From Nitrospirales bacterium (lineage in GTDB: Bacteria > Nitrospirota > Nitrospiria > Nitrospirales > UBA8639), in the NCBI GenBank assembly GCA_020027535.1, contig JAHRAK010000068.1:1-33988 (forward strand): a stretch of DNA of 33,988 bases. The letters are read 5' to 3'. Positions 8,022 through 15,805 of this stretch are shown piece by piece. Each line of letters begins with the position of its first letter. The stretch's first letter is position 1. Below the pieces are notes generated by a model, which ran no database searches, was not told where the DNA came from, and saw only the letters and a program-made list of their open reading frames with translations. Both the position numbers and the translations under genes were made by a program.

Positions 8022-8044
8022 GACAGAGGTGTCGCGACGAAGAG

Positions 8045-8632
8045 CTACTTGCGGGGTCGTCGTTTCTTCGTGGCGTGAGGAATGTTTTCAAGCGGGATGA
8101 ACACCGCGAGGGCCACCACGGTGGTCCACACCCCGGGTTTCCCGATAGCCGACTGGGTGATGTTTTGCGTCCGAACGATTTTCCCACCCATTTTAAAGAC
8201 CTGCTCCCGTTCCTTCCAAGCGACGTCCGGATCAAAGTCGATCCCTAACGCCGCGGCCAGCATTTGGGCCGCAAGGTCTTCCGTGTAGTCGCCGGCTTCT
8301 TCGTCGGTTTCCCCATACGCGTGATGTTCGGAAAGATAGCCATAGGTCTTATGCCGGCCTTGAGGGATCGCCACGCCAATGGATGCGGAAATCAACCGGT
8401 TGCGTTCGTTGGTTTCACTCCTGGCCATGACGCAGTAGGTGATCTCACCGGGGTTCAACAGGCTTTCACCTCGCTTCCGTGGAATGATTTTGCAATTGGG
8501 CGGCAGGATGGACGATACGCTGACCAGATTGCAGTAGGCCACACCGGCGCTTCGCAAGGCTTCTTCAAACGACGCCAGCTTTTCCCGATGGACGCCGACC
8601 CCTCGGGTCAGAAAAATATGAGTGGGAACCAT
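8045..8632 (-). CDS. pdaD: Pyruvoyl-dependent arginine decarboxylase
   Basis: This enzyme decarboxylates arginine to agmatine using a covalent pyruvoyl group made by self-cleavage. The proenzyme is 195 aa. The cleavage motif NLVSVSSILPP is intact, and family precedent places the cut between Ser40 and Ser41. That gives a beta chain of about 40 residues and an alpha chain of about 155. Other family blocks are HIFLTRGVGVHREKLASFE, CVMARSETNERNRLISASIG and a GYLSEHHAYGETDEEAG loop. GGGAG precedes the ATG at 8632 by five bases. Its likely partner in polyamine metabolism is the DHS-like gene about 3 kb upstream on the same strand. The family is commonest in archaea and scattered in bacteria. Confidence 0.9.
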   Translation of the reverse strand: MVPTHIFLTRGVGVHREKLASFEEALRSAGVAYCNLVSVSSILPPNCKIIPRKRGESLLNPGEITYCVMARSETNERNRLISASIGVAIPQGRHKTYGYLSEHHAYGETDEEAGDYTEDLAAQMLAAALGIDFDPDVAWKEREQVFKMGGKIVRTQNITQSAIGKPGVWTTVVALAVFIPLENIPHATKKRRPRK

Positions 8633-8720
8633 GTCTACTCCCGGTCCTCAAGACAGGGCGTGCCTGTGTATGGACAAAACGAGTGCTATAGTGACAAATC
8701 TTTACGGGAAACTGCAAGAC

Positions 8721-8871
8721 CTCTACCCCACCCCCGCTTTCGCGGGGGCATGCCTAGCTCGACCTCCCCTTACAAAGGGGAGGGAACAGACGGCTGTCCC
8801 TTTGCTCTTTCCCCTCCTTTGCCTGTCCTGAGCGAAGTCGAAGGGTAAGGAGGGGCGAAGGGGAGGTAGAG
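8721..8871. repeat. Paired repeat A copies, the right one with a nested insert
   Basis: A reverse copy of repeat family A lies at 8721-8783: CTCTACCCCAC, then a CCCCCGC / GCGGGGG hairpin, then CCTCCCCTT / AAGGGGAGG around ACA. It faces a forward copy at 8811-8871. In the forward copy the arms CCCCTCCTT and AAGGAGGGG are separated by 27 bases that contain repeat family C (CCTGAGCGAAGTCGAAGGG) in place of the usual TGT loop. The copy ends with GGGGAGGTAGAG. The pair fills most of the 273-bp gap between pdaD and the aldehyde dehydrogenase. Confidence 0.75.
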
Positions 8872-8905
8872 GGAGGGACAAGACGCCGACAAAAAAGGGC
8901 ACGGG

Positions 8906-10339
8906 TTATTGGGACAGGTGTAAGACCAACAGCTTTTGGTCCGAGAGTTCCTGGATCGTGTATTTGACGCCTTCACGTCCCAGCCCGGAATCTTTCATCC
9001 CGCCGTACGGCATGTGGTCGGCCCGGAACGTCGGGATTTCATTGGCCAGCACCGTGCCGACGTCCAGGGCCTGGTAGGCGCGGAAGATCGCATCGACGTT
9101 GCGGGTAAAAATCCCGGCCTGGAGTCCATAGGGGGAGTCATTCACCATGTCGAAGGCCTGGTCGAGCTGTTGGTACCGGGAGAGGGTGATGACCGGACCA
9201 AAGACTTCTTCGCAGGAGATTTTCATGCGTTGGTCCACGTCGGTCAGGATCGCGGGCCGGATCAACGCCCGGTCACGAGTCCCGCCCGTCCTGAGCCTGG
9301 CGCCTTGCCGGACGGCTTCTTGGATCCAGGTCTCCACCCGGATGGCCGCGCGTTCGTCGATCAGCGGACCGACGACCGTGGAATCGTCCGCGGGGTCCCC
9401 GGCAGCCAGGGATTCGACGAGCGGGAGCACCCGGTCGAGAAAGGCGTCATACACGTCGTCGTGGAGGTACATGCGCTGCACGGAAATGCAGGTCTGTCCG
9501 GAATACGCAAATCCGCCCGTCACGCACCGTTGTGCGGCCTGGTGCAGGTCGGCATCGGGTTCGATGATGACCGCGGCGTTGCCTCCCAACTCGAGCAGAA
9601 CCCGTTTTTTCCCTGCTTTGTCTTTCAGGCTCCAGCCGACCGCGGCGCTGCCCGTAAAACTCAAGGCTTGAATTCTCGGATCGCGGACCATGGATTCCGC
9701 CAGGGCGTTTTCGCACGGCAGGATGCTCAAGGTTCCTTCCGGGAGATCGAGTTCTTGAAAGAGCCGTCCCAATCGCAACGCGGTGAGCGGGGTTTGCGGA
9801 GCCGGTTTCAGCAGAATGGGATTGCCGACGGCGAGGCACGGAGCCACTTTATGCGCGACCAGATTCAGGGGGAAATTAAACGGGGTAATGCACAGGACCG
9901 GCCCGATCGGCACGCGTTGCCCAATGCCCAGGTGACGTTCCATCCCCGGGCTGACGTCCATCGGGATGACTTCTCCCGGTATCCGTTTGGCTTCCTCGCA
10001 CGCGATCGAAAAGGTTTGAATGGCCCGGTCCACTTCACGCCGGGCGTCGGTGATGGGTTTGCCCGCTTCCAGGCAGATGGTTTGGGCAAAGTCTTCCTTT
10101 TGTTCTTTCAGCCTGCCGGCCACGTGTTGAAGTGCCGTGGCGCGGGTATGGGAAGAAGAGCGGGCGAGACTGGAAAAGGCTTTCAGGCTGAGGGTCACGG
10201 CTTCTTCGGCGTCTGCCGGTTGGGCGAGGCAGACCTCGGCGATCGGGGTTTCGGTAAAGGGGTTGGTCACGGTCTGACGCGTAGGGGTTTCACGCCATTC
10301 GGAACCGACGAGGATGGGAGCGATGGTTTCCACGGACAC
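8906..10339 (-). CDS. NAD(P)-dependent aldehyde dehydrogenase
   Basis: This is a soluble ALDH-superfamily enzyme that oxidises an aldehyde to its acid, 477 aa. Seen directly are: the proton-relay Asn155 (ITPFNFPLNL), cofactor-binding Lys178 (LLKPAPQTPL), the FTGS nucleotide loop at 228-231, general base Glu250 (LELGGN), nucleophile Cys284 (GQTCISVQR), and the C-terminal EEVFGPV block. The GQTCISVQR form is shared with lactaldehyde- and semialdehyde-type members; the substrate is not determined. With arginine decarboxylase next to it, an aminoaldehyde from polyamine breakdown is one possibility, by context only. The start is GTG at 10339, with no Shine-Dalgarno in front, so the true start is uncertain. 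Confidence 0.88.
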   Translation of the reverse strand: MSVETIAPILVGSEWRETPTRQTVTNPFTETPIAEVCLAQPADAEEAVTLSLKAFSSLARSSSHTRATALQHVAGRLKEQKEDFAQTICLEAGKPITDARREVDRAIQTFSIACEEAKRIPGEVIPMDVSPGMERHLGIGQRVPIGPVLCITPFNFPLNLVAHKVAPCLAVGNPILLKPAPQTPLTALRLGRLFQELDLPEGTLSILPCENALAESMVRDPRIQALSFTGSAAVGWSLKDKAGKKRVLLELGGNAAVIIEPDADLHQAAQRCVTGGFAYSGQTCISVQRMYLHDDVYDAFLDRVLPLVESLAAGDPADDSTVVGPLIDERAAIRVETWIQEAVRQGARLRTGGTRDRALIRPAILTDVDQRMKISCEEVFGPVITLSRYQQLDQAFDMVNDSPYGLQAGIFTRNVDAIFRAYQALDVGTVLANEIPTFRADHMPYGGMKDSGLGREGVKYTIQELSDQKLLVLHLSQ

Positions 10340-10400
10340 GGGAGGAAATCAGGCGCAGTGTTGAACGTTCAGCCGTACTCGCATGATGACAAGGGGCGTC

Positions 10401-11105
10401 TTATAAGGACTCGGAAGAAGTTTTTGGGGAAGACGCCGTTTGGAGCAGCTTGTCGATCTCTTCTTTGAACACCTCATAGGGAAAGGCGCCGGGGATCACG
10501 ACGGCTTCTTGCGGATGATCCGTGACGTACAAAATAAAATGCGGGGTACCCCGGATACCCAGTTGGCCCGCCTCCATCCGATCTTTAAAAATGTCCTGGG
10601 TATAACGTGATGCCTCGAGGCATGCGGTAAATTGCTTGGCATCGAGCTGGAGATCTTCAGCCTGCTGCCGGAGTTGCGCCGCCGAGAATTTGTTGCTGCT
10701 TGTAAATAAACGGTCGTGCATCGCCCAATACTGTCCCTGTTCTCCCGCGCATCGGGCCGCCATGGCGGTATCCACGCTCGGACCGCTGGGGGACCGCGGG
10801 AAATCACGATACACCAGGCGCATCTTGCCGGTGTCAATGTATTCGGAGAACAGGATCGGCCAGGTTTCTTGGAAAAACTTTTCGCAATACCCACACGTGA
10901 AATCCGAATATTCCAAAAGCGTGATCGGGGCCTGAGGGTTGCCGCGGACCCGGTCATCTTCCTCGGTAAACCCTTGACCCGCTTGGGCCCCGGCCGACAA
11001 CGCGAGCCCGAGGCTCAAAACCGCAATCGCCAGCCCGTTTATGCTTTTCAAACGACCGGACCGCATGGGGGAAGATGTATACGCCGATGGTGAAGAGGTC
11101 TTCAT
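10401..11105 (-). CDS. DsbA-family periplasmic thioredoxin-fold protein
   Basis: This is a secreted thiol oxidoreductase-like protein of 234 aa. The N-terminal signal ends SLGLALSAGAQA, before GQGFTEED. The active site is C71-G-Y-C74 in EYSDFTCGYCEKFF, followed by the helical insert and the cis-proline loop GIRGTPHFILYV. This pattern fits the DsbA/DsbG-like 'thioredoxin_4' group, which oxidises or isomerises disulfides in the periplasm. AAGGAGA sits four bases before the ATG at 11105. An open frame reaches 11294, but its extra residues run through repeat DNA, so I reject the longer start. No dsbB partner is visible. Confidence 0.88.
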   Translation of the reverse strand: MKTSSPSAYTSSPMRSGRLKSINGLAIAVLSLGLALSAGAQAGQGFTEEDDRVRGNPQAPITLLEYSDFTCGYCEKFFQETWPILFSEYIDTGKMRLVYRDFPRSPSGPSVDTAMAARCAGEQGQYWAMHDRLFTSSNKFSAAQLRQQAEDLQLDAKQFTACLEASRYTQDIFKDRMEAGQLGIRGTPHFILYVTDHPQEAVVIPGAFPYEVFKEEIDKLLQTASSPKTSSESL

Positions 11106-11224
11106 CGTGTCTCCTTTTTCATGAAGAAACCCGTTTCTTATAGTGTGGGGTGACGGAAGGTTTCTGTCAAGCCGAAGCGTCAGGAGGGCCGTTTTTTTCG
11201 ACGCCTTCGTTCGGTACCCCGGTT

Positions 11225-11340
11225 CCCCTCCTTTGTAAGGAGGGGTGAGGGGAGGTAGAGGCGATGGCCAGAATGGCGAAAACCCGTGCACCATGGCGAG
11301 GTGGTTCTACCCCACCTATCCTCCCCTTACAAAGGGGAGG
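11225..11340. repeat. Head-to-head pair of repeat family A
   Basis: The forward copy at 11225-11260 has perfect nine-base arms, CCCCTCCTT and AAGGAGGGG, around TGT, then TGAGGGGAGGTAGAG. The reverse copy at 11305-11340 has CCTCCCCTT and AAGGGGAGG around ACA, preceded by TTCTACCCCACC. They are 44 bp apart in the 263-bp gap between the dsbA-like and DHS-like genes. No other feature is seen in that gap. Confidence 0.85.
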
Positions 11341-11368
11341 GATAAACATGTGTCTGCCGTCTGGCAGG

Positions 11369-12478
11369 TCACGGATTGCCGGCGTTCGATTGAGCGGAAG
11401 GCCCTTCGAGTAAGGCCATGAGCAACAGCGGCCAGACCACGGTCGCGTCACTCAACACTTCTGCGAACCGTCCCCCTTGTTCGGGTGGAACGAATTTCCC
11501 CCAGGAGATTCCTTCCTGGTAGGTGCAGCCACTGAGCCCTCCCCAATAGTCGGGTTCCGGGCAAATGCGGACGCCATAGTGGAACCGGGGCGGGGTGATG
11601 GTGGTGCCTAACCGCATATTCAGGATTTCGATGTACGGCGGAACCTGTTGCGCCCAATTGCGGGGCACGCCGCCGCCGATGGTAAAGATGCCCAATCGCT
11701 TGGCGCCCAGGAGGTTATGCGTATAACTGTTGAGATCGAGAAACGGATTAAAGGCGGGACGACGTTGTTGCAAGCGTTCCCAAATCGCCTGGTCATCATC
11801 GGGAACGGGTTCCGCGTTCGATTGAGCCGGTCCATGCTCTTTCATGGACCAGATGGACGTATCGAGGCCCAGTTCGGAATCCGTGAATGCGGGGATGTAG
11901 ACTGGGACCCCTTGCAGGAAGGCACTTTTGAGGATGCCCGGGCCGGGAAATTGCTCGGCCAGCGTCCGCCCCAGTTCCCGGTTCAGGAGTTCCGAAGAGA
12001 GCGGTTCGTCGGGACGCAGCCGGTTCAGGGTGACGGCGGCCACTTCCTCGACGTGGTTCAGGTTCAATTCCATTTCGAGCGTGTCATAGACCCGGTTGTA
12101 CCCCTTTTCAAAGAGTTCGACGTCGTCCATGACCGGCTGGTATTTATAATGCGTTTGTCCGACGGCTTCGCTCATGCCATGGGCCATCAACGCACCGGTC
12201 GAGACGATGGCCTGGACCATCCCCCGATCGAGCATGGTACAGATGATTTTCCCCATTTTGGCGATGGTCATGGCCCCTGAAAGCGTCATGACCACGAAAC
12301 AGTCGGGGTCCTCGATCATGGCCTTGAGCACTTCGAAGGCTTCCCCGAGCCGCCGGCCCCCGAATGCGGTTTTTTTCATCGCAGCCAGCAGATCGGAAAA
12401 GGAATGAATGCGTGCGGGATCCAGGGCTTCCAGGGCCTCGAGCCCGTCGTCGGCCCCGTCATGAAAGTTTCGCGTCAT
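11369..12478 (-). CDS. Deoxyhypusine synthase-like protein
   Basis: This is a member of the deoxyhypusine/homospermidine synthase family, 369 aa. These enzymes use NAD to transfer the aminobutyl group of a polyamine to an amine acceptor through an enzyme-lysine imine. The family core is clear: MTLSGAMTIAKMG, VSTGALMAHGMSEA, LNSYTHNLLGAKRLGIFTIG, GGGVPRNWAQQ, and the catalytic segment GLSGCTYQEGISWGKFVPPE with Lys328. Bacteria lack eIF5A, so the acceptor is probably a free amine rather than a protein lysine; this is inference. CAGGAAA lies a few bases before the ATG at 12478. An in-frame start at 12529 gives a poor extension. A pyruvoyl arginine decarboxylase lies 2.7 kb downstream on the same strand. 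Confidence 0.87.
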   Translation of the reverse strand: MTRNFHDGADDGLEALEALDPARIHSFSDLLAAMKKTAFGGRRLGEAFEVLKAMIEDPDCFVVMTLSGAMTIAKMGKIICTMLDRGMVQAIVSTGALMAHGMSEAVGQTHYKYQPVMDDVELFEKGYNRVYDTLEMELNLNHVEEVAAVTLNRLRPDEPLSSELLNRELGRTLAEQFPGPGILKSAFLQGVPVYIPAFTDSELGLDTSIWSMKEHGPAQSNAEPVPDDDQAIWERLQQRRPAFNPFLDLNSYTHNLLGAKRLGIFTIGGGVPRNWAQQVPPYIEILNMRLGTTITPPRFHYGVRICPEPDYWGGLSGCTYQEGISWGKFVPPEQGGRFAEVLSDATVVWPLLLMALLEGPSAQSNAGNP

Positions 12479-12614
12479 CGGATTTCCTGATTGTGACGTT
12501 GCCCGATGTGAGGGTAGGGCGTCGCGCAAAAAGTCGAAGCGGGATCAACGGAAGTACTGCCCGTACAAAAGGACACGAGAAAAGGGCATGTGGTCATGAG
12601 GAAATGCCGGGCGT

Positions 12615-12692
12615 TGGTGGTCCCAACGGGATTTGAACCCGTGTCTGCACCTTGAGAGGGTGCCGTCCTGGGCCAAGCTAGACGATGGGACC
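12615..12692 (-). tRNA. tRNA-Glu (anticodon CTC)
   Basis: On the minus strand a full cloverleaf can be drawn. The acceptor stem is GGTCCCA with TGGGACC. The anticodon stem is GCACC/GGTGC around CTCTCAA, giving anticodon CTC. The T-arm is ACGGG-TTCAAAT-CCCGT. The discriminator is A, and CCA is encoded. It reads GAG codons. Confidence 0.95.
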
Positions 12693-12737
12693 AGCCTATG
12701 GGTTATGCTGTCGCGTTCGATGCGTCTGAACGGCAGC

Positions 12738-12767
12738 ACTCTACCATTAGCGAAACGCGCCGTGCAA
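12738..12767 (-). promoter_or_regulatory. Possible sigma-70 promoter for tRNA-Glu
   Basis: On the minus strand TTGCAC (12767-12762) and TAGAGT (12743-12738) are separated by 18 bases. The predicted start is about 40 bases before the tRNA. Neither box is perfect. Confidence 0.35.
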
Positions 12768-12784
12768 TCGACCGTATAAATCCA

Positions 12785-12824
12785 CTCTCTCCCTCTCCTT
12801 CCGGGAGAGGGCCGGGGTGAGGGG
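12785..12824. repeat. Repeat family B copy
   Basis: CCCTCTC and GAGAGGG arms surround a seven-base loop (12791-12811), followed by CCGGGGTGAGGGG. The same pattern occurs at 16852-16884 and 25076-25109. This copy lies just past the rpiA stop, between rpiA and tRNA-Glu. Confidence 0.7.
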
Positions 12825-12832
12825 GGACTTGT

Positions 12833-13570
12833 TCAGGAATTTTGTACGGCAGAAGACGCTGAAGCGGAAGAGCAGTGTTTGATTTGTACGCCGTCGGGCG
12901 CCCCGATGATTAACGTCGAGGTCCGGTCGACGAAGAGGCCGTTTTCCACGACGCCCGGTATGCGATTGAGACGCGCTTCGAGTTCGCCGGGGTCTTTGAT
13001 CGAGTCCACCAGAAAATCAAGAATATAATGGCCGCCGTCAGTCTCGAACACCGTTCCCTGTTTTTCCCTGAGCGTCGGGACGCCTCCCAATGCCTGAAGC
13101 TGTTTGGCGGACTGTGGCCATCCGAACGGGGTCACTTCCACGGGAACGGGCATGGGTTTGCCCAATACCGGCACGCATTTCTTGTGATCGACCAGGACAA
13201 TGAACGTGCGCGCGGCGGCGGCCACGATTTTTTCCCGCAGTAAGGCCCCGCCTCCACCCTTGATCAACTGAAAGTGGGGATCAACCTGATCCGCCCCATC
13301 GACCGCCACGTCCAATGCCCATTCTTCCTGTTCAGGGAGAAGGGGAATCTGCAATTGCCTGGCCAATTCCGCGGTTTCACGAGACGTGGGCACGCCGTGA
13401 ACCCGGAGCCCGGCTTGCACGCGTTTGCCTAGGGCCAGAAGAAAATATTTCACGGTCGAGCCGGTTCCCAAACCCACGAGCGCCCCATCCCGGATGAAGT
13501 CCAGGGCGGCTTCGCCGGCCGCGCGTTTGCCGGTTTCCTGCGGGTCGGGCGATGGTGGAGAAAGCGTCAT
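12833..13570 (-). CDS. rpiA: Ribose-5-phosphate isomerase A
   Basis: This cytosolic enzyme interconverts ribose-5-phosphate and ribulose-5-phosphate in the pentose phosphate pathway. It is 245 aa, slightly longer than the usual 220-230 because of a short Ser/Ala-rich C-terminal tail. Motifs are the phosphate loop GLGTGSTVKYF (33-43), DVAVDGADQVD (87-97) and the active-site loop LIKGGGGALLREKIV (102-116). It starts 7 bp after the glk stop, so the two share a transcript: glucose phosphorylation followed by the non-oxidative pentose pathway. The start ATG at 13570 has a weak ribosome site, as is common for a tightly coupled downstream gene. Confidence 0.95.
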   Translation of the reverse strand: MTLSPPSPDPQETGKRAAGEAALDFIRDGALVGLGTGSTVKYFLLALGKRVQAGLRVHGVPTSRETAELARQLQIPLLPEQEEWALDVAVDGADQVDPHFQLIKGGGGALLREKIVAAAARTFIVLVDHKKCVPVLGKPMPVPVEVTPFGWPQSAKQLQALGGVPTLREKQGTVFETDGGHYILDFLVDSIKDPGELEARLNRIPGVVENGLFVDRTSTLIIGAPDGVQIKHCSSASASSAVQNS

Positions 13571-13577
13571 GGACGGC

Positions 13578-14633
13578 TTACGAATCCGTGCCCATGCGTG
13601 CGGCCACGGACGCCGCGCCGAGAAGGGCGGCTTTGTCGTTCAGGATGACGTGGACCGGAATCGACGAGAGCAGCCGTTTGTACCGGCCCTTGCTGATGAA
13701 CGCCTGGCTAAAACGTTGATCGCGGAGCTTGTCGATAATTTTCGGAGAGATCCCACCCCCGATATAGACCCCGCCCCGCGCCAACGTGTTCAGGGCGCAA
13801 TTCCCGGCTTCCGCAGCCAGGACGGAGACGAACAGGTCCAACGCCTGGACGCAAATTTCGGGTTTGCCGGTGAGCCCGGCTTCAGCGATCAGCGCCGGCG
13901 GGTCTCCGGTGGGAAGACGTTCGGCAAACCAGGTCGGTTCATTCTTCTTGGTGTCACGGAGAAACTGGTAGATGCCGTGCAGGCCGGTTCCCGACAATAC
14001 CCGTTCGAAACTGACGTGCAGAAAACTCGTGCGCAGGTAGCGGAGCAGGTCGATCTCGAGATCGGTCCCCGGGGCAAAGCTGGCGTGCCCGCCTTCGGAC
14101 GGCAACGCGTGGTACCGTTCCCCGTCCCAATACAGCACGCCCTCGCCCAATCCGGTTCCCGGCGCGATCAGAACTTTGGTGCCGTCTTCCTGCCGTTCGC
14201 CGTGGACCACTTCGGTTTCTTCCGGCTCGAGGACCAGCACGCCGTAGGCCATGGCTTCGACGTCATTGAGCAAGCGGACGCAGGAGGTGTTCAAGGTGTC
14301 GGTCAAGGCGTGACCGTCGATGACCCACGGAAGATTCGTGGTGCGGCAGCGGTTGTCCACGATCGGGCCGGCGACGCCGAAACAGGCCGCCTGGAGGGGC
14401 ATGGTCGGTGAAATCTCAGGAGCGTCTTCATCAACGCCCGTGTCTTCAACTTCTTCTCCATCGCCCTCCTCGGCAGGGGCAGGAGGCTGCAAAAATTCTT
14501 CGAGGATTTCCTCGAACGACTCGAAGTCCGCGTTCCAGAACTTCTCCTCCCGAATAGGAGCGACGCGCGTCTCCTGCCAATCAAACAAGCCCAGATAGGT
14601 TTTGGTTCCGCCGATGTCTCCCGCTAAAATCAT
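13578..14633 (-). CDS. glk: Glucokinase with an acidic insert
   Basis: This is an ATP-dependent glucokinase of the ROK-unrelated bacterial Glk family, 351 aa against about 320 for E. coli Glk. Motifs are the N-terminal phosphate loop GDIGGTKTYLGLFD (5-18), LLNDVEAMAYG with catalytic Asp124, PGTGLGEGVLYW (158-169), and the sugar-binding EGGHASFAP (180-188). Residues about 50-80 form an unusual Pro-then-acid-rich insert (PAPAEEGDGEEVEDTGVDED) between the first lobe and FGVAGPIVDN. The insert accounts for most of the extra length. AAAAGGG sits just before the ATG at 14633. rpiA follows 7 bp downstream. Confidence 0.92.
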   Translation of the reverse strand: MILAGDIGGTKTYLGLFDWQETRVAPIREEKFWNADFESFEEILEEFLQPPAPAEEGDGEEVEDTGVDEDAPEISPTMPLQAACFGVAGPIVDNRCRTTNLPWVIDGHALTDTLNTSCVRLLNDVEAMAYGVLVLEPEETEVVHGERQEDGTKVLIAPGTGLGEGVLYWDGERYHALPSEGGHASFAPGTDLEIDLLRYLRTSFLHVSFERVLSGTGLHGIYQFLRDTKKNEPTWFAERLPTGDPPALIAEAGLTGKPEICVQALDLFVSVLAAEAGNCALNTLARGGVYIGGGISPKIIDKLRDQRFSQAFISKGRYKRLLSSIPVHVILNDKAALLGAASVAARMGTDS

Positions 14634-14695
14634 GGTTTTCCCTTTTCGTTATTCAGGTGTTCACGACTTCGTTGACCGTTCTCCCCGCCTCGCTT

Positions 14696-14755
14696 CCCCT
14701 CCTTTGCCTGCCCTGAGCCCGCCGAAGGGTAAGGAAGGGCAAAGGGGAGGTAGAG
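14696..14755 (+). repeat. Repeat family A copy with nested repeat C
   Basis: CCCCTCCTT (14696-14704) and AAGGAAGGGC (14731-14740) are separated by 26 bases that include CCTGAGCCCGCCGAAGGG, a diverged repeat C. AAAGGGGAGGTAGAG follows. The insertion point is the same as in the 8811-8871 copy. It lies in the 276-bp gap between glk and tacT, which otherwise shows nothing. Confidence 0.7.
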
Positions 14756-14909
14756 ACTGAAGAAGTTGTGAGGATGTCAAGACGAATTCTACAACAGCCA
14801 CCATAAAAGAAGCGTCTGCCCGTTTGCAACGAGCGTTGGCTGGGACACGAATTTTTGTCGTCACGTCACGTCATATTCCGCAGGATGAGTTTCATTCCGG
14901 GAAGAGCGC

Positions 14910-15434
14910 TTATGATAAATATGCCTTCGCATCTTTCAGGGTCATCATCAGATCCATCGGGTCCGTGGGAGAGGACTGAAATCCAAACCGTTCGTAAAAC
15001 CGTTTAGCCTCATCGGAGAGGGCGTGAACCACAAAGGCACGGATGCCGGCAATATCCGCGGCTTGGAGGGTACGTCTGATGGCATCGGCAAGAAGGTCTC
15101 GCCCCAGGCCTTTCTTTTGCCAATCGAGGTGTACGGCCAAGCGACCAAGAACCATGACGGGAATAGGGTCCGGCATATTGCGGCGGACCCGGCCGGGGGC
15201 ATGCCCGCATTGCACGGCACCGGTTGCCAACGAGTAATACGCAACCACGTGGCTCTGGTGGCCGGCCACATAGGTCCGTGACGCGCCTGAAGCCTCGTTT
15301 TTGATGGCACGGTGCTTCAGCCAGCCATTCAGCGCGTCATGACCACAATCAAAGTCATCAAGAATATGATGTGTGTTGAGAGCTTTGGGTGCGGTAAGAT
15401 TTGGCGTCGATGAGTCTGTGCTCAGTTTTCCCAA
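14910..15434 (-). CDS. tacT: GNAT acetyltransferase toxin (TacT-like)
   Basis: This is a GCN5-type N-acetyltransferase of the TacT toxin group, which blocks translation by acetylating the amino acid on charged tRNA. It is 174 aa. The acetyl-CoA loop is Q106-K-K-G-L-G (HLDWQKKGLGRDLL), preceded by the strand VMVLGRLAVHL. The likely catalytic Tyr147 lies in AKRFYERFGF. The early FDCGHDALNGWLKHRA block is typical of this toxin class. It overlaps the upstream DUF1778 antitoxin gene by 13 bp, the usual arrangement. Repression and neutralisation by the antitoxin are expected from the family. Confidence 0.9.
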   Translation of the reverse strand: MGKLSTDSSTPNLTAPKALNTHHILDDFDCGHDALNGWLKHRAIKNEASGASRTYVAGHQSHVVAYYSLATGAVQCGHAPGRVRRNMPDPIPVMVLGRLAVHLDWQKKGLGRDLLADAIRRTLQAADIAGIRAFVVHALSDEAKRFYERFGFQSSPTDPMDLMMTLKDAKAYLS

Positions 15435-15718
15435 AGCGGCTTCCGGCTCAGTAATTTTTTGAGTTCGGGGTGGCGTCGTGTCGGCGCATCGAGCGCATCA
15501 ATAAACGCCTGATATGCTGATTCGTCCAGATTGAACAGCCTCCGGTCGAGGAGTACGTCCTCGGCCTCACGACACGCCGCATCGAGAACGAAGTCCGTGA
15601 TTCTCTTATCGGTGATAGCGCAGGCACGATCGATTAAAGAACGCGCATGAGGTTTCACCCGAAGGTTGATGTTTTTCGGTGGTCCCTTGCGTCGTGTTTT
15701 GGCCGTGTGTTTGCGCAT
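15422..15718 (-). CDS. tacA: DUF1778 ribbon-helix-helix antitoxin (TacA-like)
   Basis: This antitoxin partner of the GNAT toxin is 98 aa. A basic N-terminus (MRKHTAKTRRKGPPK) leads to the ribbon-helix-helix core INLRVKPHARSLIDRACAIT, then KRITDFVLDAACREAEDVLL. A toxin-wrapping C-terminal tail follows (LDESAYQAFIDALDAP). TacA-type proteins bind their own promoter through the RHH domain and mask the toxin active site through the tail. The ATG is at 15718. A perfect palindrome, TGTGCGCACA, lies 45 bp upstream at 15763-15772. Confidence 0.9.
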   Translation of the reverse strand: MRKHTAKTRRKGPPKNINLRVKPHARSLIDRACAITDKRITDFVLDAACREAEDVLLDRRLFNLDESAYQAFIDALDAPTRRHPELKKLLSRKPLWEN

Positions 15719-15762
15719 ACGAATTCCGTTCCTTCTATGCCTTGATCCGCATTATCGTTTGG

Positions 15763-15772
15763 TGTGCGCACA
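15763..15772. promoter_or_regulatory. Candidate TacA operator
   Basis: TGTGCGCACA is a perfect 10-bp palindrome 45 bp upstream of the antitoxin ATG, in the only intergenic stretch available for its promoter. Autoregulation by RHH antitoxins is established; this particular site is inferred. Confidence 0.35.
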
Positions 15773-15805
15773 ATGTCAATGCATTTGCCATATGGAAGGG
15801 GCTCT

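Noticed and set aside
8936-10468. 510-codon open frame on the plus strand
   Set aside because: It is antisense to the aldehyde dehydrogenase, which has all catalytic residues. High GC content gives long antisense frames here.
11106-11294. Longer start for the DsbA-like gene
   Set aside because: The added residues are translated repeat A DNA. The ATG at 11105 has a strong ribosome site and is followed by a signal peptide.
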